This document shows, one piece after another, positions 1 to 6,331 of a DNA stretch of 10,562 nt. Both the position numbers and the translations under genes were made by a program. Under the pieces are notes generated by a model. The model had not been told where the DNA came from. It did no database searches and saw nothing but the letters and a program-made list of their open reading frames with translations. The stretch spans positions 1 to 10,562 of the forward strand of contig CAMFYM010000046.1 in the NCBI GenBank assembly GCA_946002045.1, read 5' to 3'. Positions within the stretch are counted from its first letter, which is position 1, and every line of letters starts with the position of its first letter. This DNA comes from an uncultured Clostridia bacterium. GTDB lineage: Bacteria; Bacillota; Clostridia; Oscillospirales; Acutalibacteraceae.

Positions 1-52
1 AAGTCGCTTTAATTCTGCATTTTTGGCAGGTTCGGATTACTCTTTATTGCCT
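1..52 (+). repeat. 3' end of repeat element copy A (truncated by window edge)
   Basis: These 52 bases match 682-733 at 51 of 52 positions; the only difference is g at 30 against a at 711. The matching copy is the right end of the complete element at 459-733, so this is the right end of a second copy in the same orientation whose body lies before the window. Its last 22 bases are the terminal inverted repeat. It reads openly as KSRFNSAFLAGSDYSLLP and runs in frame into the acetyltransferase remnant that follows. Confidence 0.85.
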
Positions 53-265
53 ATGAACGAGATAATTCGTTATGCGTTTGAAGAGTTGAATTTAAAAAGA
101 CTGTGGTGTGGATATTTTGACGGCAACGAAAAATCAAGGCGTTGTCAGGAGAAATGCGGATTTAAGTACCACCACACAAACAAAGACATCTATTGGGAAT
201 TGACAGATGACATAAGAACAGAGCACATAACCTGTCTTGAAAGGCAGTATGTAAGACCTCTTTGA
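53..265 (+). pseudogene. GNAT acetyltransferase, C-terminal fragment
   Basis: About 70 codons resemble the C-terminal third of a RimJ/RimL-type GNAT N-acetyltransferase, which transfers an acetyl group from acetyl-CoA to an amine. Visible family marks are the helix IIRYAFEELNLKRLW, the acetyl-CoA-binding segment GNEKSRRCQEKCGF, and a hydrophobic final strand with the ending DDIRTEHI. Full members are about 170-190 residues, so the N-terminal domain and most of the acetyl-CoA site are missing. The sequence directly upstream is repeat copy A, in the same frame, which suggests that an insertion or recombination removed the front of the gene. The first ATG is at 53 and has no convincing ribosome site; a TTG at 23 lies inside the repeat. 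I treat it as a non-functional remnant; a longer in-frame gene beginning before the window is possible but less likely. Confidence 0.7.
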
Positions 266-418
266 GCCTAAGCAGGTGCTTGATTTAGGGGCAGGTCAAT
301 AGACAGGGAATGCTCAATAAATGAGGAAATATCTATGCTTAATAACGCAGGATTTAATAAAGTGTACTGCGTATATTCAAATTTAAAATTCGGCGTTATT
401 CTTGCCATAAAGGATTGA
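255..418 (+). pseudogene. SAM-dependent methyltransferase, internally deleted remnant
   Basis: Two pieces of a class I SAM-dependent methyltransferase lie next to each other. In the frame of 255-302 the sequence reads DLFEPKQVLDLGAGQ and then a stop. VLDLGAG is the glycine-rich motif I that binds S-adenosylmethionine. In another frame, about 302-418, it reads DRECSINEEISMLNNAG followed by FNKVYCVYSNLKFGVILAIKD and a TGA. This is typical of the C-terminal strands of small methyltransferases ('MLxxAGFxKVxxxYSxxKFxVxLAxK'). Roughly 100 or more residues that should separate them are absent, and the pieces are out of frame. No intact start or ribosome site is visible. The substrate cannot be inferred. 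A chance resemblance is unlikely for the two pieces together, in the correct order and on the same strand. Confidence 0.62.
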
Positions 419-443
419 CAAAGGTTAACCGATACTCTAAAAT
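415..443 (+). promoter_or_regulatory. Predicted sigma-A promoter just upstream of element B
   Basis: TTGACA (415-420), a 17-base spacer and TAAAAT (438-443) form a near-consensus vegetative promoter. Initiation would fall near 450, a few bases before the left inverted repeat of element B. The transcript would therefore carry the whole folded element as a leader before traX. The -35 box overlaps the stop codon of the methyltransferase remnant, so it may have arisen by chance in A+T-rich debris. Confidence 0.5.
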
Positions 444-458
444 AAAATTACAATATAT

Positions 459-733
459 AGGCAATAAAGAGCAATCCGAACCGTGGTTCAAATTGGCTGA
501 TTTGCCCTTACTCTATGTTAAAAATACTCGGAATACATAAAGTATTCCTGCGTTTTTGTGCCGTGATTAAGAACAAATCAGCACAATTTGAACTCGCAGA
601 CCAAAAACGCATACAGTAAAGATGAATTTTGGATTTTGAGATGGAAGCCTTGCTGACGCAAGGCAACAGCGAAAACTTCAAAAGTCGCTTTAATTCTGCA
701 TTTTTGGCAGATTCGGATTACTCTTTATTGCCT
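459..733. repeat. MITE-like inverted-repeat element, complete copy B
   Basis: The ends 459-480 and 712-733 are 22-bp inverted repeats with one mismatch. Inside them is a second layer: 486-495 pairs with 584-593 (10 bp) and 497-504 pairs with 574-581 (8 bp). The centre holds a 7-bp hairpin, 530-536 with 542-548 (ggaatac/gtattcc). The right half contains further small hairpins, gccttg/caaggc near 648-665 and tctgc/gcaga at 695-711. The right 52 bases recur at 1-52. It has no transposase and no convincing gene of its own, although its right end is open in the frame of traX. No clear target-site duplication is visible. A non-autonomous mobile element or a dispersed structured RNA element would both fit. 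Confidence 0.7.
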
Positions 734-754
734 AAGGGATATTCGTTAAAATTT

Positions 755-1498
755 ATGTATCAAAAAATCGCCGACAAGGCTAATGCCTTATGCAAAAAAA
801 TTCAGTTTTTAAACGGTGCACAGCTAAAGGCTATCGCCATTATTTCAATGCTCATTGACCATGTTAACAAGGCATTGATTTATCCTAATTTAACAACCTC
901 TCAGGGCGGACTCACCACTCTCAGTAATGTGTTTGATAAAATCGGCAGAATTGCATTTCCCTTGTTCTGCTTTCTTTTAGTTGAGGGCTTTTTTAAAACA
1001 AGAAGCAGAAAAAAGTATTTAATAAATCTGCTTATTTTCGGTGCAATATCAGAGGTTCCTTTTGATATGTTCACAACCTCCAGCTTTTTTAATAACAACT
1101 GGAATAACGTAATGTTTGCATTGGCATTGGTGCTTGTTACCATATGGATAATTGATGTGCTTAAGGTAAAAATGCAAAGCAAAAAGAAGGTGCTTTGGTA
1201 TTTGGTATCCTTTGCGATTGTAGCAGTAATGAGCACGGTATCAATGCTTTTGGCACTTGATTATGAGCATCACGCAATTTTGATAGGCTATTTTTTCTAT
1301 CTTTTCCACGATGCTCAACTGTTATCTATTCCGTTTGCCTATGCGTCTATTTATACAGAGCCTTGGTCGCTTTTAGGCTTTGGATTGACCCTTACATATA
1401 ACGGCGAAAGAGGTAAGCAAAGCAAAATGTTGGGCTATTGGTTTTATCCGGTGCATTTGCTTATTCTCGGAATACTTCGTATGTGGCTTAAGATTTAG
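755..1498 (+). CDS. TraX family integral membrane protein
   Basis: This is a 247-residue protein of the TraX family, named after the F-plasmid TraX that N-acetylates pilin. Chromosomal homologues in Firmicutes are of unknown substrate and are presumed membrane acyltransferases. Family marks are FLNGAQLKAIAIISMLIDHVNKA near the N-terminus, R-x-x-FPLF followed by EGFFKTRSRKKY, then GAISEVPFD, and near the C-terminus LTLTYNGERGK and WFYPVHLLILG. About seven membrane helices are apparent. I chose the ATG at 755 because family members begin shortly before the FLNG motif. The frame stays open upstream to a TTG at 629, but that stretch is repeat element B, so it is probably not part of the protein. 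The ribosome site is weak: aaggga at 734-739, 15 bases from the ATG, right at the element junction. The insertion may have replaced the native start region. Confidence 0.82.
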   Translation: MYQKIADKANALCKKIQFLNGAQLKAIAIISMLIDHVNKALIYPNLTTSQGGLTTLSNVFDKIGRIAFPLFCFLLVEGFFKTRSRKKYLINLLIFGAISEVPFDMFTTSSFFNNNWNNVMFALALVLVTIWIIDVLKVKMQSKKKVLWYLVSFAIVAVMSTVSMLLALDYEHHAILIGYFFYLFHDAQLLSIPFAYASIYTEPWSLLGFGLTLTYNGERGKQSKMLGYWFYPVHLLILGILRMWLKI

Positions 1499-1509
1499 CA
1501 TCAAAAAAC

Positions 1510-1549
1510 CACAAGGGCAGGGTGTTGCTTTGAAATGCCCTGCTTTGTG
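1510..1549. terminator. Imperfect hairpin downstream of traX
   Basis: Here cacaa (1510-1514) pairs with ttgtg (1545-1549), and gcaggg (1517-1522) pairs with ccctgc (1538-1543). On the minus strand the stem is followed by six T (complement of 1503-1508), so it could act as a back-up terminator for transcription coming from the transporter gene. On the plus strand no T run follows directly. Confidence 0.45.
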
Positions 1550-1564
1550 CAGACATAACAAAAA

Positions 1565-1603
1565 AAAGGCAGCTCGATTAGGTTATCCTAACGAACTGCC
1601 TTT
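1565..1603. terminator. Bidirectional intrinsic terminator between traX and the NSS transporter
   Basis: The 8-bp stem aaaggcag (1565-1572) / ctgccttt (1596-1603) extends inward through tcg/cga and ttagg/cctaa to a ttat loop. The plus-strand side runs into tttaatttta. The minus-strand side runs into seven T (complement of 1561-1567). It serves both convergent genes and sits 13 bases past the transporter stop codon. Confidence 0.88.
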
Positions 1604-1616
1604 AATTTTATTCAAT

Positions 1617-2975
1617 TTATCGCTTTAATCCTAACACAAGGATTATTGCAACTATTACCGGCAAAACAAAGGTCATATATGGACGCATCCATTTTTTAAC
1701 CTTAAGACCCCTGCCTGAATTAGCCTCGTTAACAAAGCTGTCCCAGCCCCAACCGTAACGGCTGACGCAGAAGAAAATGAACAGTAACGAGCCACCCGGC
1801 AGGAAAATATTACTAACAATAAAGTCCTCTAAATCAAGAACTGTTGAGCCGTCACCAAAGGGCGTAAAGCCTGAAAAAACATTAAATCCTAACGCACAGG
1901 GCAGTGATAATAAAAGCATTATGAAAAGGTTAATTATACTTGCCTTTTTTCTGCTCCAGCCGAAAATATCCATATTGCAGGATATAATATTTTCAAATAC
2001 TGCCAAAACGGTTGACAGAGCAGCAAAGCTCATAAATACAAAAAACAGTGTGCCCCACAGACGACCTAACGGCATATTGTTGAATATGTTTGGCAGAGTG
2101 ATGAATATTAGGCTTGGTCCGCTTGTTACCTCAACATCATAGGCAAAGCAGGCAGGGAAGATGATAAGACCGGAGCAAAAGGCAACAAAGGTGTCAAGAA
2201 CAGCAACAGTAACCGACTCACCTAAAAGCGTTCTTTTTTTGTCAATATAGCTACCGAAAATAGCCATAGCACCAATACCCAGGCTCAATGTAAAAAATGC
2301 CTGATTCATTGCACCGGCAATAACATTAGCAATACCGATTTCCTTCATTTTGTTGAAGTTGGGCAAAAGGTAAAACCTTAATCCCTCTTGACCACCGTCG
2401 GTAAATATGCTGTTGATTGCAAGAACAATCATTATTACAAGTAGCATTGTCATCATAATTTTTGTTATGCGTTCAATACCCTTTTGTAAGCTAAAGGAGC
2501 ATACAAAAAATCCAAATGCAACAATAATTGACATATATACAACAGAGCTGACAGGACTTGACAGCATATCGCTGAAAAGATTGCTAACCTGCTGTGGCGA
2601 CGCACCCTCAAATTTGCCTGTGGCAGTTGAAACAAAATAGTTTAGCATCCAGCCTGCTACTGTTGTGTAAAACATCATTAGCAGATAGTTGCCTGCCATT
2701 GCAAAATAGCCGTGAATATGCCATTTGCTACCCTTTGGCTCTAATTGCTGATACAATCTTGCAGGGCTTTTTTGGCTGGCACGACCCATGGAAAACTCCA
2801 TTGTCATAACCGGAACGCCTAAAACTACAAGAAAGAAAAGGTAAATTAAAACAAAGGCGCCTCCACCGTATTGACCAACCATATACGGAAATTTCCAAAC
2901 ATTACCTATTCCGATAGCACAGCCGGCACTAAGCAATATAAAGCCTAATCGGCTACCTAATTTTTCTCTTGGCAT
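1617..2975 (-). CDS. Sodium-dependent amino-acid transporter, NSS (SNF/LeuT-fold) family
   Basis: This 452-residue inner-membrane symporter belongs to the neurotransmitter:sodium symporter family, whose bacterial members (LeuT, MhsT, Tyt1) couple Na+ entry to uptake of hydrophobic or aromatic amino acids. The first helix carries GSRLGFILLSAGCAIGIGNVWKFPY, with the unwound GNVWKFPY segment (about 24-31) that contributes to the Na+ and substrate sites. The second ends in MEFSMGR, and the sixth carries AMNQAFFTLSLGIGAMAIFGSY. I count 11 membrane helices, the usual number in bacterial members. The reading frame extends to an ATG at 3014, but I chose the ATG at 2975: it begins the conserved MPREKLGSRLG start and is preceded by gagagggg at about 8 bases. 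The gene is divergent from ilvD, and a shared inverted repeat lies between them, which suggests a branched-chain or hydrophobic amino-acid substrate. That substrate is inference only. Confidence 0.93.
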   Translation of the reverse strand: MPREKLGSRLGFILLSAGCAIGIGNVWKFPYMVGQYGGGAFVLIYLFFLVVLGVPVMTMEFSMGRASQKSPARLYQQLEPKGSKWHIHGYFAMAGNYLLMMFYTTVAGWMLNYFVSTATGKFEGASPQQVSNLFSDMLSSPVSSVVYMSIIVAFGFFVCSFSLQKGIERITKIMMTMLLVIMIVLAINSIFTDGGQEGLRFYLLPNFNKMKEIGIANVIAGAMNQAFFTLSLGIGAMAIFGSYIDKKRTLLGESVTVAVLDTFVAFCSGLIIFPACFAYDVEVTSGPSLIFITLPNIFNNMPLGRLWGTLFFVFMSFAALSTVLAVFENIISCNMDIFGWSRKKASIINLFIMLLLSLPCALGFNVFSGFTPFGDGSTVLDLEDFIVSNIFLPGGSLLFIFFCVSRYGWGWDSFVNEANSGRGLKVKKWMRPYMTFVLPVIVAIILVLGLKR

Positions 2976-3004
2976 AACGCAACCCCTCTCATTGTTATAG
3001 GGAT

Positions 3005-3033
3005 AACATAACACATAAGGATTTATTTTACAA
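3005..3033 (-). promoter_or_regulatory. Possible promoter of the NSS transporter gene
   Basis: On the minus strand TTGTAA (3033-3028), 17 bases and TATGTT (3010-3005) make a moderate sigma-A promoter. Initiation near 2998 would leave a leader of about 22 bases that still contains the ribosome site. The -35 box lies within the left half of the inverted repeat at 3026-3036. Confidence 0.4.
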
Positions 3034-3099
3034 GATGTATGATATAAAAGTCTTTGATGATTTTTGAATGATTATGTCACTATTGACTATCTTGTAAAA
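3026..3099. promoter_or_regulatory. Inverted-repeat operator candidate shared by NSS transporter and ilvD
   Basis: ttttacaagat at 3026-3036 and atcttgtaaaa at 3089-3099 are perfect 11-bp inverted copies with 52 bases between them. The right half fills the -35/-10 spacer of the ilvD promoter. The left half covers the probable -35 box of the divergent transporter promoter. The half-site centres are 63 bp apart, which is six turns of B-DNA, so a protein bound at both would face the same side of the helix. A second small palindrome, gtca-ctat-tgac at 3076-3087, touches the ilvD -35 box. I do not recognise the regulator; it does not look like a CodY box. Confidence 0.45.
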
Positions 3100-3111
3100 A
3101 GTTTGTATAAT
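3083..3111 (+). promoter_or_regulatory. Sigma-A promoter of ilvD and downstream genes
   Basis: TTGACT (3083-3088), a 17-base spacer and TATAAT (3106-3111) are close to consensus. Initiation near 3118 gives a leader of about 45 bases with gaagg at 3151-3155, seven bases before the ilvD ATG. That leader is too short for a T-box or an attenuator, so control probably acts at the promoter. Confidence 0.85.
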
Positions 3112-3162
3112 ATAGAGAACTAATTAAATATATTAGCATTTTATATAAAAGAAGGTATAGTA

Positions 3163-4824
3163 ATGAGATCAGATTTAATTAAAGAGGGACCATCAAGAGC
3201 TCCTCACCGTTCACTTCTCAGAGCCTTGGGAATTGACGAGCTTGAAATGAAAAGACCGTTTGTGGCAGTTGTTAATTCAAAAAGCGACTATATTCCGGGT
3301 CATATGCACCTTGACAAAATCGCAGAGCAGGTTAAGGCAGGCATAAGAAATGCCGGTGGTGTACCGTTTGAGTTTAATACAATCGGTGTTTGCGACGGTA
3401 TTGCAATGAACCACAAGGGTATGAAGTATTCACTTTGCTCAAGAGAGCTTATCGCAGACAGCATTGAGGTTATGCTTACTGCTCATCCTCTTGACGCAAT
3501 CGTATTTATTCCAAATTGTGACAAGATTGTTCCCGGTATGCTCCTTGCAGCATGCAGGCTTAATCTGCCGTGTATTTTTATCAGTGGTGGTCCAATGCTC
3601 CCCGGTAAAAGCACCCAGACAACAAATCGCATCGGACTTTCAGAGCAGTTTGAGTATGTTGGCGCTAATTCAGTTGGCAAAATGAGTCTTGAAAATCTTG
3701 AGTCCTGCGCATTTACTGCTTGCCCCACCTGTGGCTCATGCTCAGGTATGTATACTGCCAACTCAATGAATTGCCTGACAGAAACTATCGGTATGTCATT
3801 ACCGGGCTCAGGCACAATTCCTGCTGTTATGAGTGCAAGACTTCGCCTTGCAAAAATGGCAGGTGAGCGAGTTATGGATTTGCTTAAGGACAATATCAGA
3901 CCTTCTGATATTATTACGGAAAAAGCCATTGAAAATGCAATGAGAACCGATATGGCTATCGGCTGCTCAACAAATACAATTCTTCATCTTACTGCCGTTG
4001 CTCATGCAGCAGGCCACGATATTGATTTGGCAGACCTTGATGCAATGGGCAGAAAAACTCCTCAAATTTGCAAGCTTAATCCTGCATCATCTGTATTTAT
4101 CACAGACCTTAATGATGTTGGAGGTATTCAATCGGTAATGAAGGAGCTGGCAAGAGGTGGAATGATTAACACCGACGCACTTACAGTAAACGGTACTGTT
4201 GCCGACAGAATTTCTGTTGCTCCCGATGCAGACGGCGATATTATAAGAAAGCTTGAAAGTCCGTTTTCTGCTGACGGTGGTATTGCAGTTCTTACAGGTA
4301 ATCTTGCACAGGATGGTGCAGTAGTAAAGAAGGGTGCAGTTGCTCCTGAGATGATGCAGCACAAGGGTCCTGCAAAATGCTATAACAGCGAGGAGGAGGC
4401 AATAGCTGCTATCACAGGTGGCAAGGTTGTTGCCGGCGATGTCGTTGTTATTCGCTATGAGGGTCCAAAGGGTGGACCGGGTATGAGGGAAATGCTTTCC
4501 CCAACCTCTGCAATTATCGGTATGGGTCTTGGCGAATCTGTGGCACTTCTTACAGACGGTCGTTTTTCCGGCGCAACAAGAGGTGCATCAATCGGTCATG
4601 TTAGCCCTGAGGCAGCAATGGGTGGCACAATCGCTCTTGTTGAGGACGGCGACGAGATTGAAATTGATATTCCTGCAAGAGTACTTCGTGTTAATGTATC
4701 TGACGAGATATTGGCTGAAAGAAAAGCAAAATGGCAGCCACCTGTTCAAGAGCTTACAGGCTATCTTAAGAGATATGCACAGCATGTAACAAGTGGCGCA
4801 AAGGGTGCTGTTTTTGAAGATTAG
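3163..4824 (+). CDS. ilvD: Dihydroxy-acid dehydratase
   Basis: IlvD dehydrates 2,3-dihydroxy-isovalerate and 2,3-dihydroxy-3-methylvalerate to the 2-keto acids, the third common step of valine, leucine and isoleucine synthesis, and also feeds pantothenate. The 553 residues are full length. Iron-sulfur and Mg2+ site motifs are in order: CDGIAMNHKGMKYSLCSRE (77-95), PNCDKIVPGM (117-126, C119 a cluster ligand) and ACPTCGSCSGMYTANSMNC (186-204, C193 a probable ligand). GRFSGATRG near the C-terminus holds the catalytic serine. The first position that carries Cys in the [2Fe-2S] subgroup reads IPGH here (residues 44-47), as in the Escherichia coli enzyme, which has an oxygen-labile [4Fe-4S] cluster. 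It is the first gene of a run of four on the plus strand, with no other ilv or leu gene beside it. Confidence 0.97.
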   Translation: MRSDLIKEGPSRAPHRSLLRALGIDELEMKRPFVAVVNSKSDYIPGHMHLDKIAEQVKAGIRNAGGVPFEFNTIGVCDGIAMNHKGMKYSLCSRELIADSIEVMLTAHPLDAIVFIPNCDKIVPGMLLAACRLNLPCIFISGGPMLPGKSTQTTNRIGLSEQFEYVGANSVGKMSLENLESCAFTACPTCGSCSGMYTANSMNCLTETIGMSLPGSGTIPAVMSARLRLAKMAGERVMDLLKDNIRPSDIITEKAIENAMRTDMAIGCSTNTILHLTAVAHAAGHDIDLADLDAMGRKTPQICKLNPASSVFITDLNDVGGIQSVMKELARGGMINTDALTVNGTVADRISVAPDADGDIIRKLESPFSADGGIAVLTGNLAQDGAVVKKGAVAPEMMQHKGPAKCYNSEEEAIAAITGGKVVAGDVVVIRYEGPKGGPGMREMLSPTSAIIGMGLGESVALLTDGRFSGATRGASIGHVSPEAAMGGTIALVEDGDEIEIDIPARVLRVNVSDEILAERKAKWQPPVQELTGYLKRYAQHVTSGAKGAVFED

Positions 4825-4835
4825 GAGTTTTACCT

Positions 4836-5465
4836 ATGAAAAAAGAGGACAAAAAAGAAAAGAAATATAAAAAAGGTGTTTTTAGGAATTACCTTATATA
4901 TATAATCGGCTTTGTGTCAGTGGCTGTGGTTGTTATGATTTGTGCAATCGGTGCTGTTAATAAGCCTGCCACCGACTTTGTCCATAGGCTTGAAAAGGAA
5001 TTTTCAATAGAAATTCGTGATATTCAGGTCAATAATAATAATTTTTCCAAAGACAAAAAGCTTGAGCTTTGCGATAAAATAGGCAATATTACAGTTGAGT
5101 CAATAGGTGTTAATTGTGATATTTATTACGGCGCCAACCGTGTTTCCTATCGCAACGGTGCAGGCTTTGACACTGACAGTCAATTCTTTGGCGAGGGTGA
5201 GGTCAGTGTCATTAAGGGCTTTGAGGAAACGGTGTTTTCAAACCTAAAGCGTATTGAAGAGGACGACATAATTACTGTTAAATCAGGTGATAACAGCTAT
5301 ACTTATAGCGTTGTTACGGCAGAATACTCAAGCACTGACTTAACAAAATCTGCTGCTGAATATGGCGAGTCACTTGTTATTTGCAGTATTTGCTCCGATT
5401 TTTCAGAGCATAGTGGCGAGAGCTTTTATGTTATTGCCCAAAGAATAAAAGGGGAGGGTAATTGA
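4836..5465 (+). CDS. Membrane-anchored sortase-like protein lacking catalytic His and Arg
   Basis: This 209-residue protein has a lysine-rich cytoplasmic start, one membrane helix (about 18-41) and an outside domain that follows the sortase pattern. It shows IGNITVESIGVNCDIYYGA, then RNGAGF, GEVSVIKGFEETVFSNLKRIEEDDIITV, YTYSVV, LVICS and SFYVIAQRI. Active sortases have GH in the third block, a Cys after the LVT strand, and an Arg at the start of the last strand. Here Cys183 is kept, but the His position is Phe129 and the Arg position is probably Ser196. It is therefore unlikely to be a working transpeptidase; a binding or scaffold role is inference. The start follows ilvD by 11 bases with aggag overlapping the ilvD stop codon, so the two are probably cotranscribed. 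No LPxTG substrate is in the window. Confidence 0.72.
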   Translation: MKKEDKKEKKYKKGVFRNYLIYIIGFVSVAVVVMICAIGAVNKPATDFVHRLEKEFSIEIRDIQVNNNNFSKDKKLELCDKIGNITVESIGVNCDIYYGANRVSYRNGAGFDTDSQFFGEGEVSVIKGFEETVFSNLKRIEEDDIITVKSGDNSYTYSVVTAEYSSTDLTKSAAEYGESLVICSICSDFSEHSGESFYVIAQRIKGEGN

Positions 5466-5466
5466 T

Positions 5467-6327
5467 ATGCCGAAGCTCCACGAAGCAAAAACGATTCTTG
5501 TTTTAAGGACTCTGCTTTCATTTGCATTGTTTTGCACAACTGTTTTGCTTAGCCTTTCTGTTTGTGGCAAAACTGTTTGGTTTAACAAAAGCTTGATTGA
5601 GCAATCCTTTCAATCCTATGATTATGTTGAGTCTGTAAAATCAAGCACGGTAGAGTATGTTAATGATGTTTATTTGAGAAACGGACTTGACAACAAGAAT
5701 ATTAAAGATATAATTACCTATAACCAAATAAAAGAAATTGTTAAGGCTTATGTTTCAAGCACGATAGGTGCCGGTACAGAGTATAACGAAACCACATATT
5801 CCGAGGATATTGATAATATTTGCAATGCAATAGAAAAGGATATTAACACACAGGTCAAGGAAAAGCAGCTGCAAAGCAACGGCAAAGCAGTTGGGGAAAT
5901 AAAAAAGACGGTAAACGAATTTATTAACAGCGAGATTGAGATTGACACAGGTGAATTAAAATCATCTCTTAATATGCTTAGGATTGCAGATATTGTTGTG
6001 CTTTGCGTCAGCCTGTTCTTTACTGTTTCGTTTGCATTGATTTTAGTATTCCTTGGCGATAGTGCAAGGCGTTACCGTTCAATTAGAGCAGTTGGTGTTA
6101 GCTGTTATTCGGCAGGTGTTTTCAACATTATACTTTCAATAGTGCTGACAATTATTTTCAGCATAAAAAAGATTGATATTTTCCCGATTTATCTAAGAAA
6201 TGTTGTTATGGACTATATCAATACCTGTATTTTAAGTATTGTGTTTGCAGCAGTTATCCTGTTGTTTGTGGGTATTGTTGCTTCAGTTTTAATTTGGAAA
6301 ATCAGAAAAGTAAGATTTCAGAGGTAG
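5467..6327 (+). CDS. Four-helix membrane protein of unknown function
   Basis: I do not recognise a named family for these 286 residues. Hydrophobic segments at about 11-33, 173-197, 209-233 and 252-277 predict four membrane helices. Between the first two lies a hydrophilic domain of about 140 residues, rich in Asn, Glu, Lys and Ile and apparently helical. The basic patches RRYRSIR (201-207) and KIRKVRFQR (278-286) would be cytoplasmic by the positive-inside rule, which places the large domain outside. This order of helices resembles that of FtsX and MacB, but no sequence motif of those families is visible. The ATG lies one base after the stop of the sortase-like gene, behind a strong ggggaggg site, and the ATPase gene follows after four bases. 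That spacing suggests that the three products are made together. Confidence 0.8.
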   Translation: MPKLHEAKTILVLRTLLSFALFCTTVLLSLSVCGKTVWFNKSLIEQSFQSYDYVESVKSSTVEYVNDVYLRNGLDNKNIKDIITYNQIKEIVKAYVSSTIGAGTEYNETTYSEDIDNICNAIEKDINTQVKEKQLQSNGKAVGEIKKTVNEFINSEIEIDTGELKSSLNMLRIADIVVLCVSLFFTVSFALILVFLGDSARRYRSIRAVGVSCYSAGVFNIILSIVLTIIFSIKKIDIFPIYLRNVVMDYINTCILSIVFAAVILLFVGIVASVLIWKIRKVRFQR

Positions 6328-6331
6328 TAAA

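Noticed and set aside
629..754. TTG-started N-terminal extension of the TraX protein
   Set aside because: These 42 codons are mostly the right end of repeat element B, the start is TTG without a good ribosome site, and TraX family proteins start near the ATG at 755.
901..1236. Minus-strand open frame inside traX
   Set aside because: It lies wholly antisense to a clear TraX coding region and shows no family motif or ribosome site.
2976..3014. Upstream ATG start for the NSS transporter at 3014
   Set aside because: The extra 13 residues are not typical of the family, and the strong gagagggg site fits the ATG at 2975.
3112..3162. T-box riboswitch or leader-peptide attenuator before ilvD
   Set aside because: The leader from the predicted start is only about 45 bases and has no terminator hairpin, T-box sequence or run of Ile/Val/Leu codons.
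3483..3929. 148-codon minus-strand open frame within ilvD
   Set aside because: It is a shadow of the strongly conserved ilvD frame, with no recognisable product.
4087..4364. Two cysteine-rich minus-strand frames inside ilvD
   Set aside because: Both overlap conserved ilvD codons and arise from its codon usage; no start signals support them.
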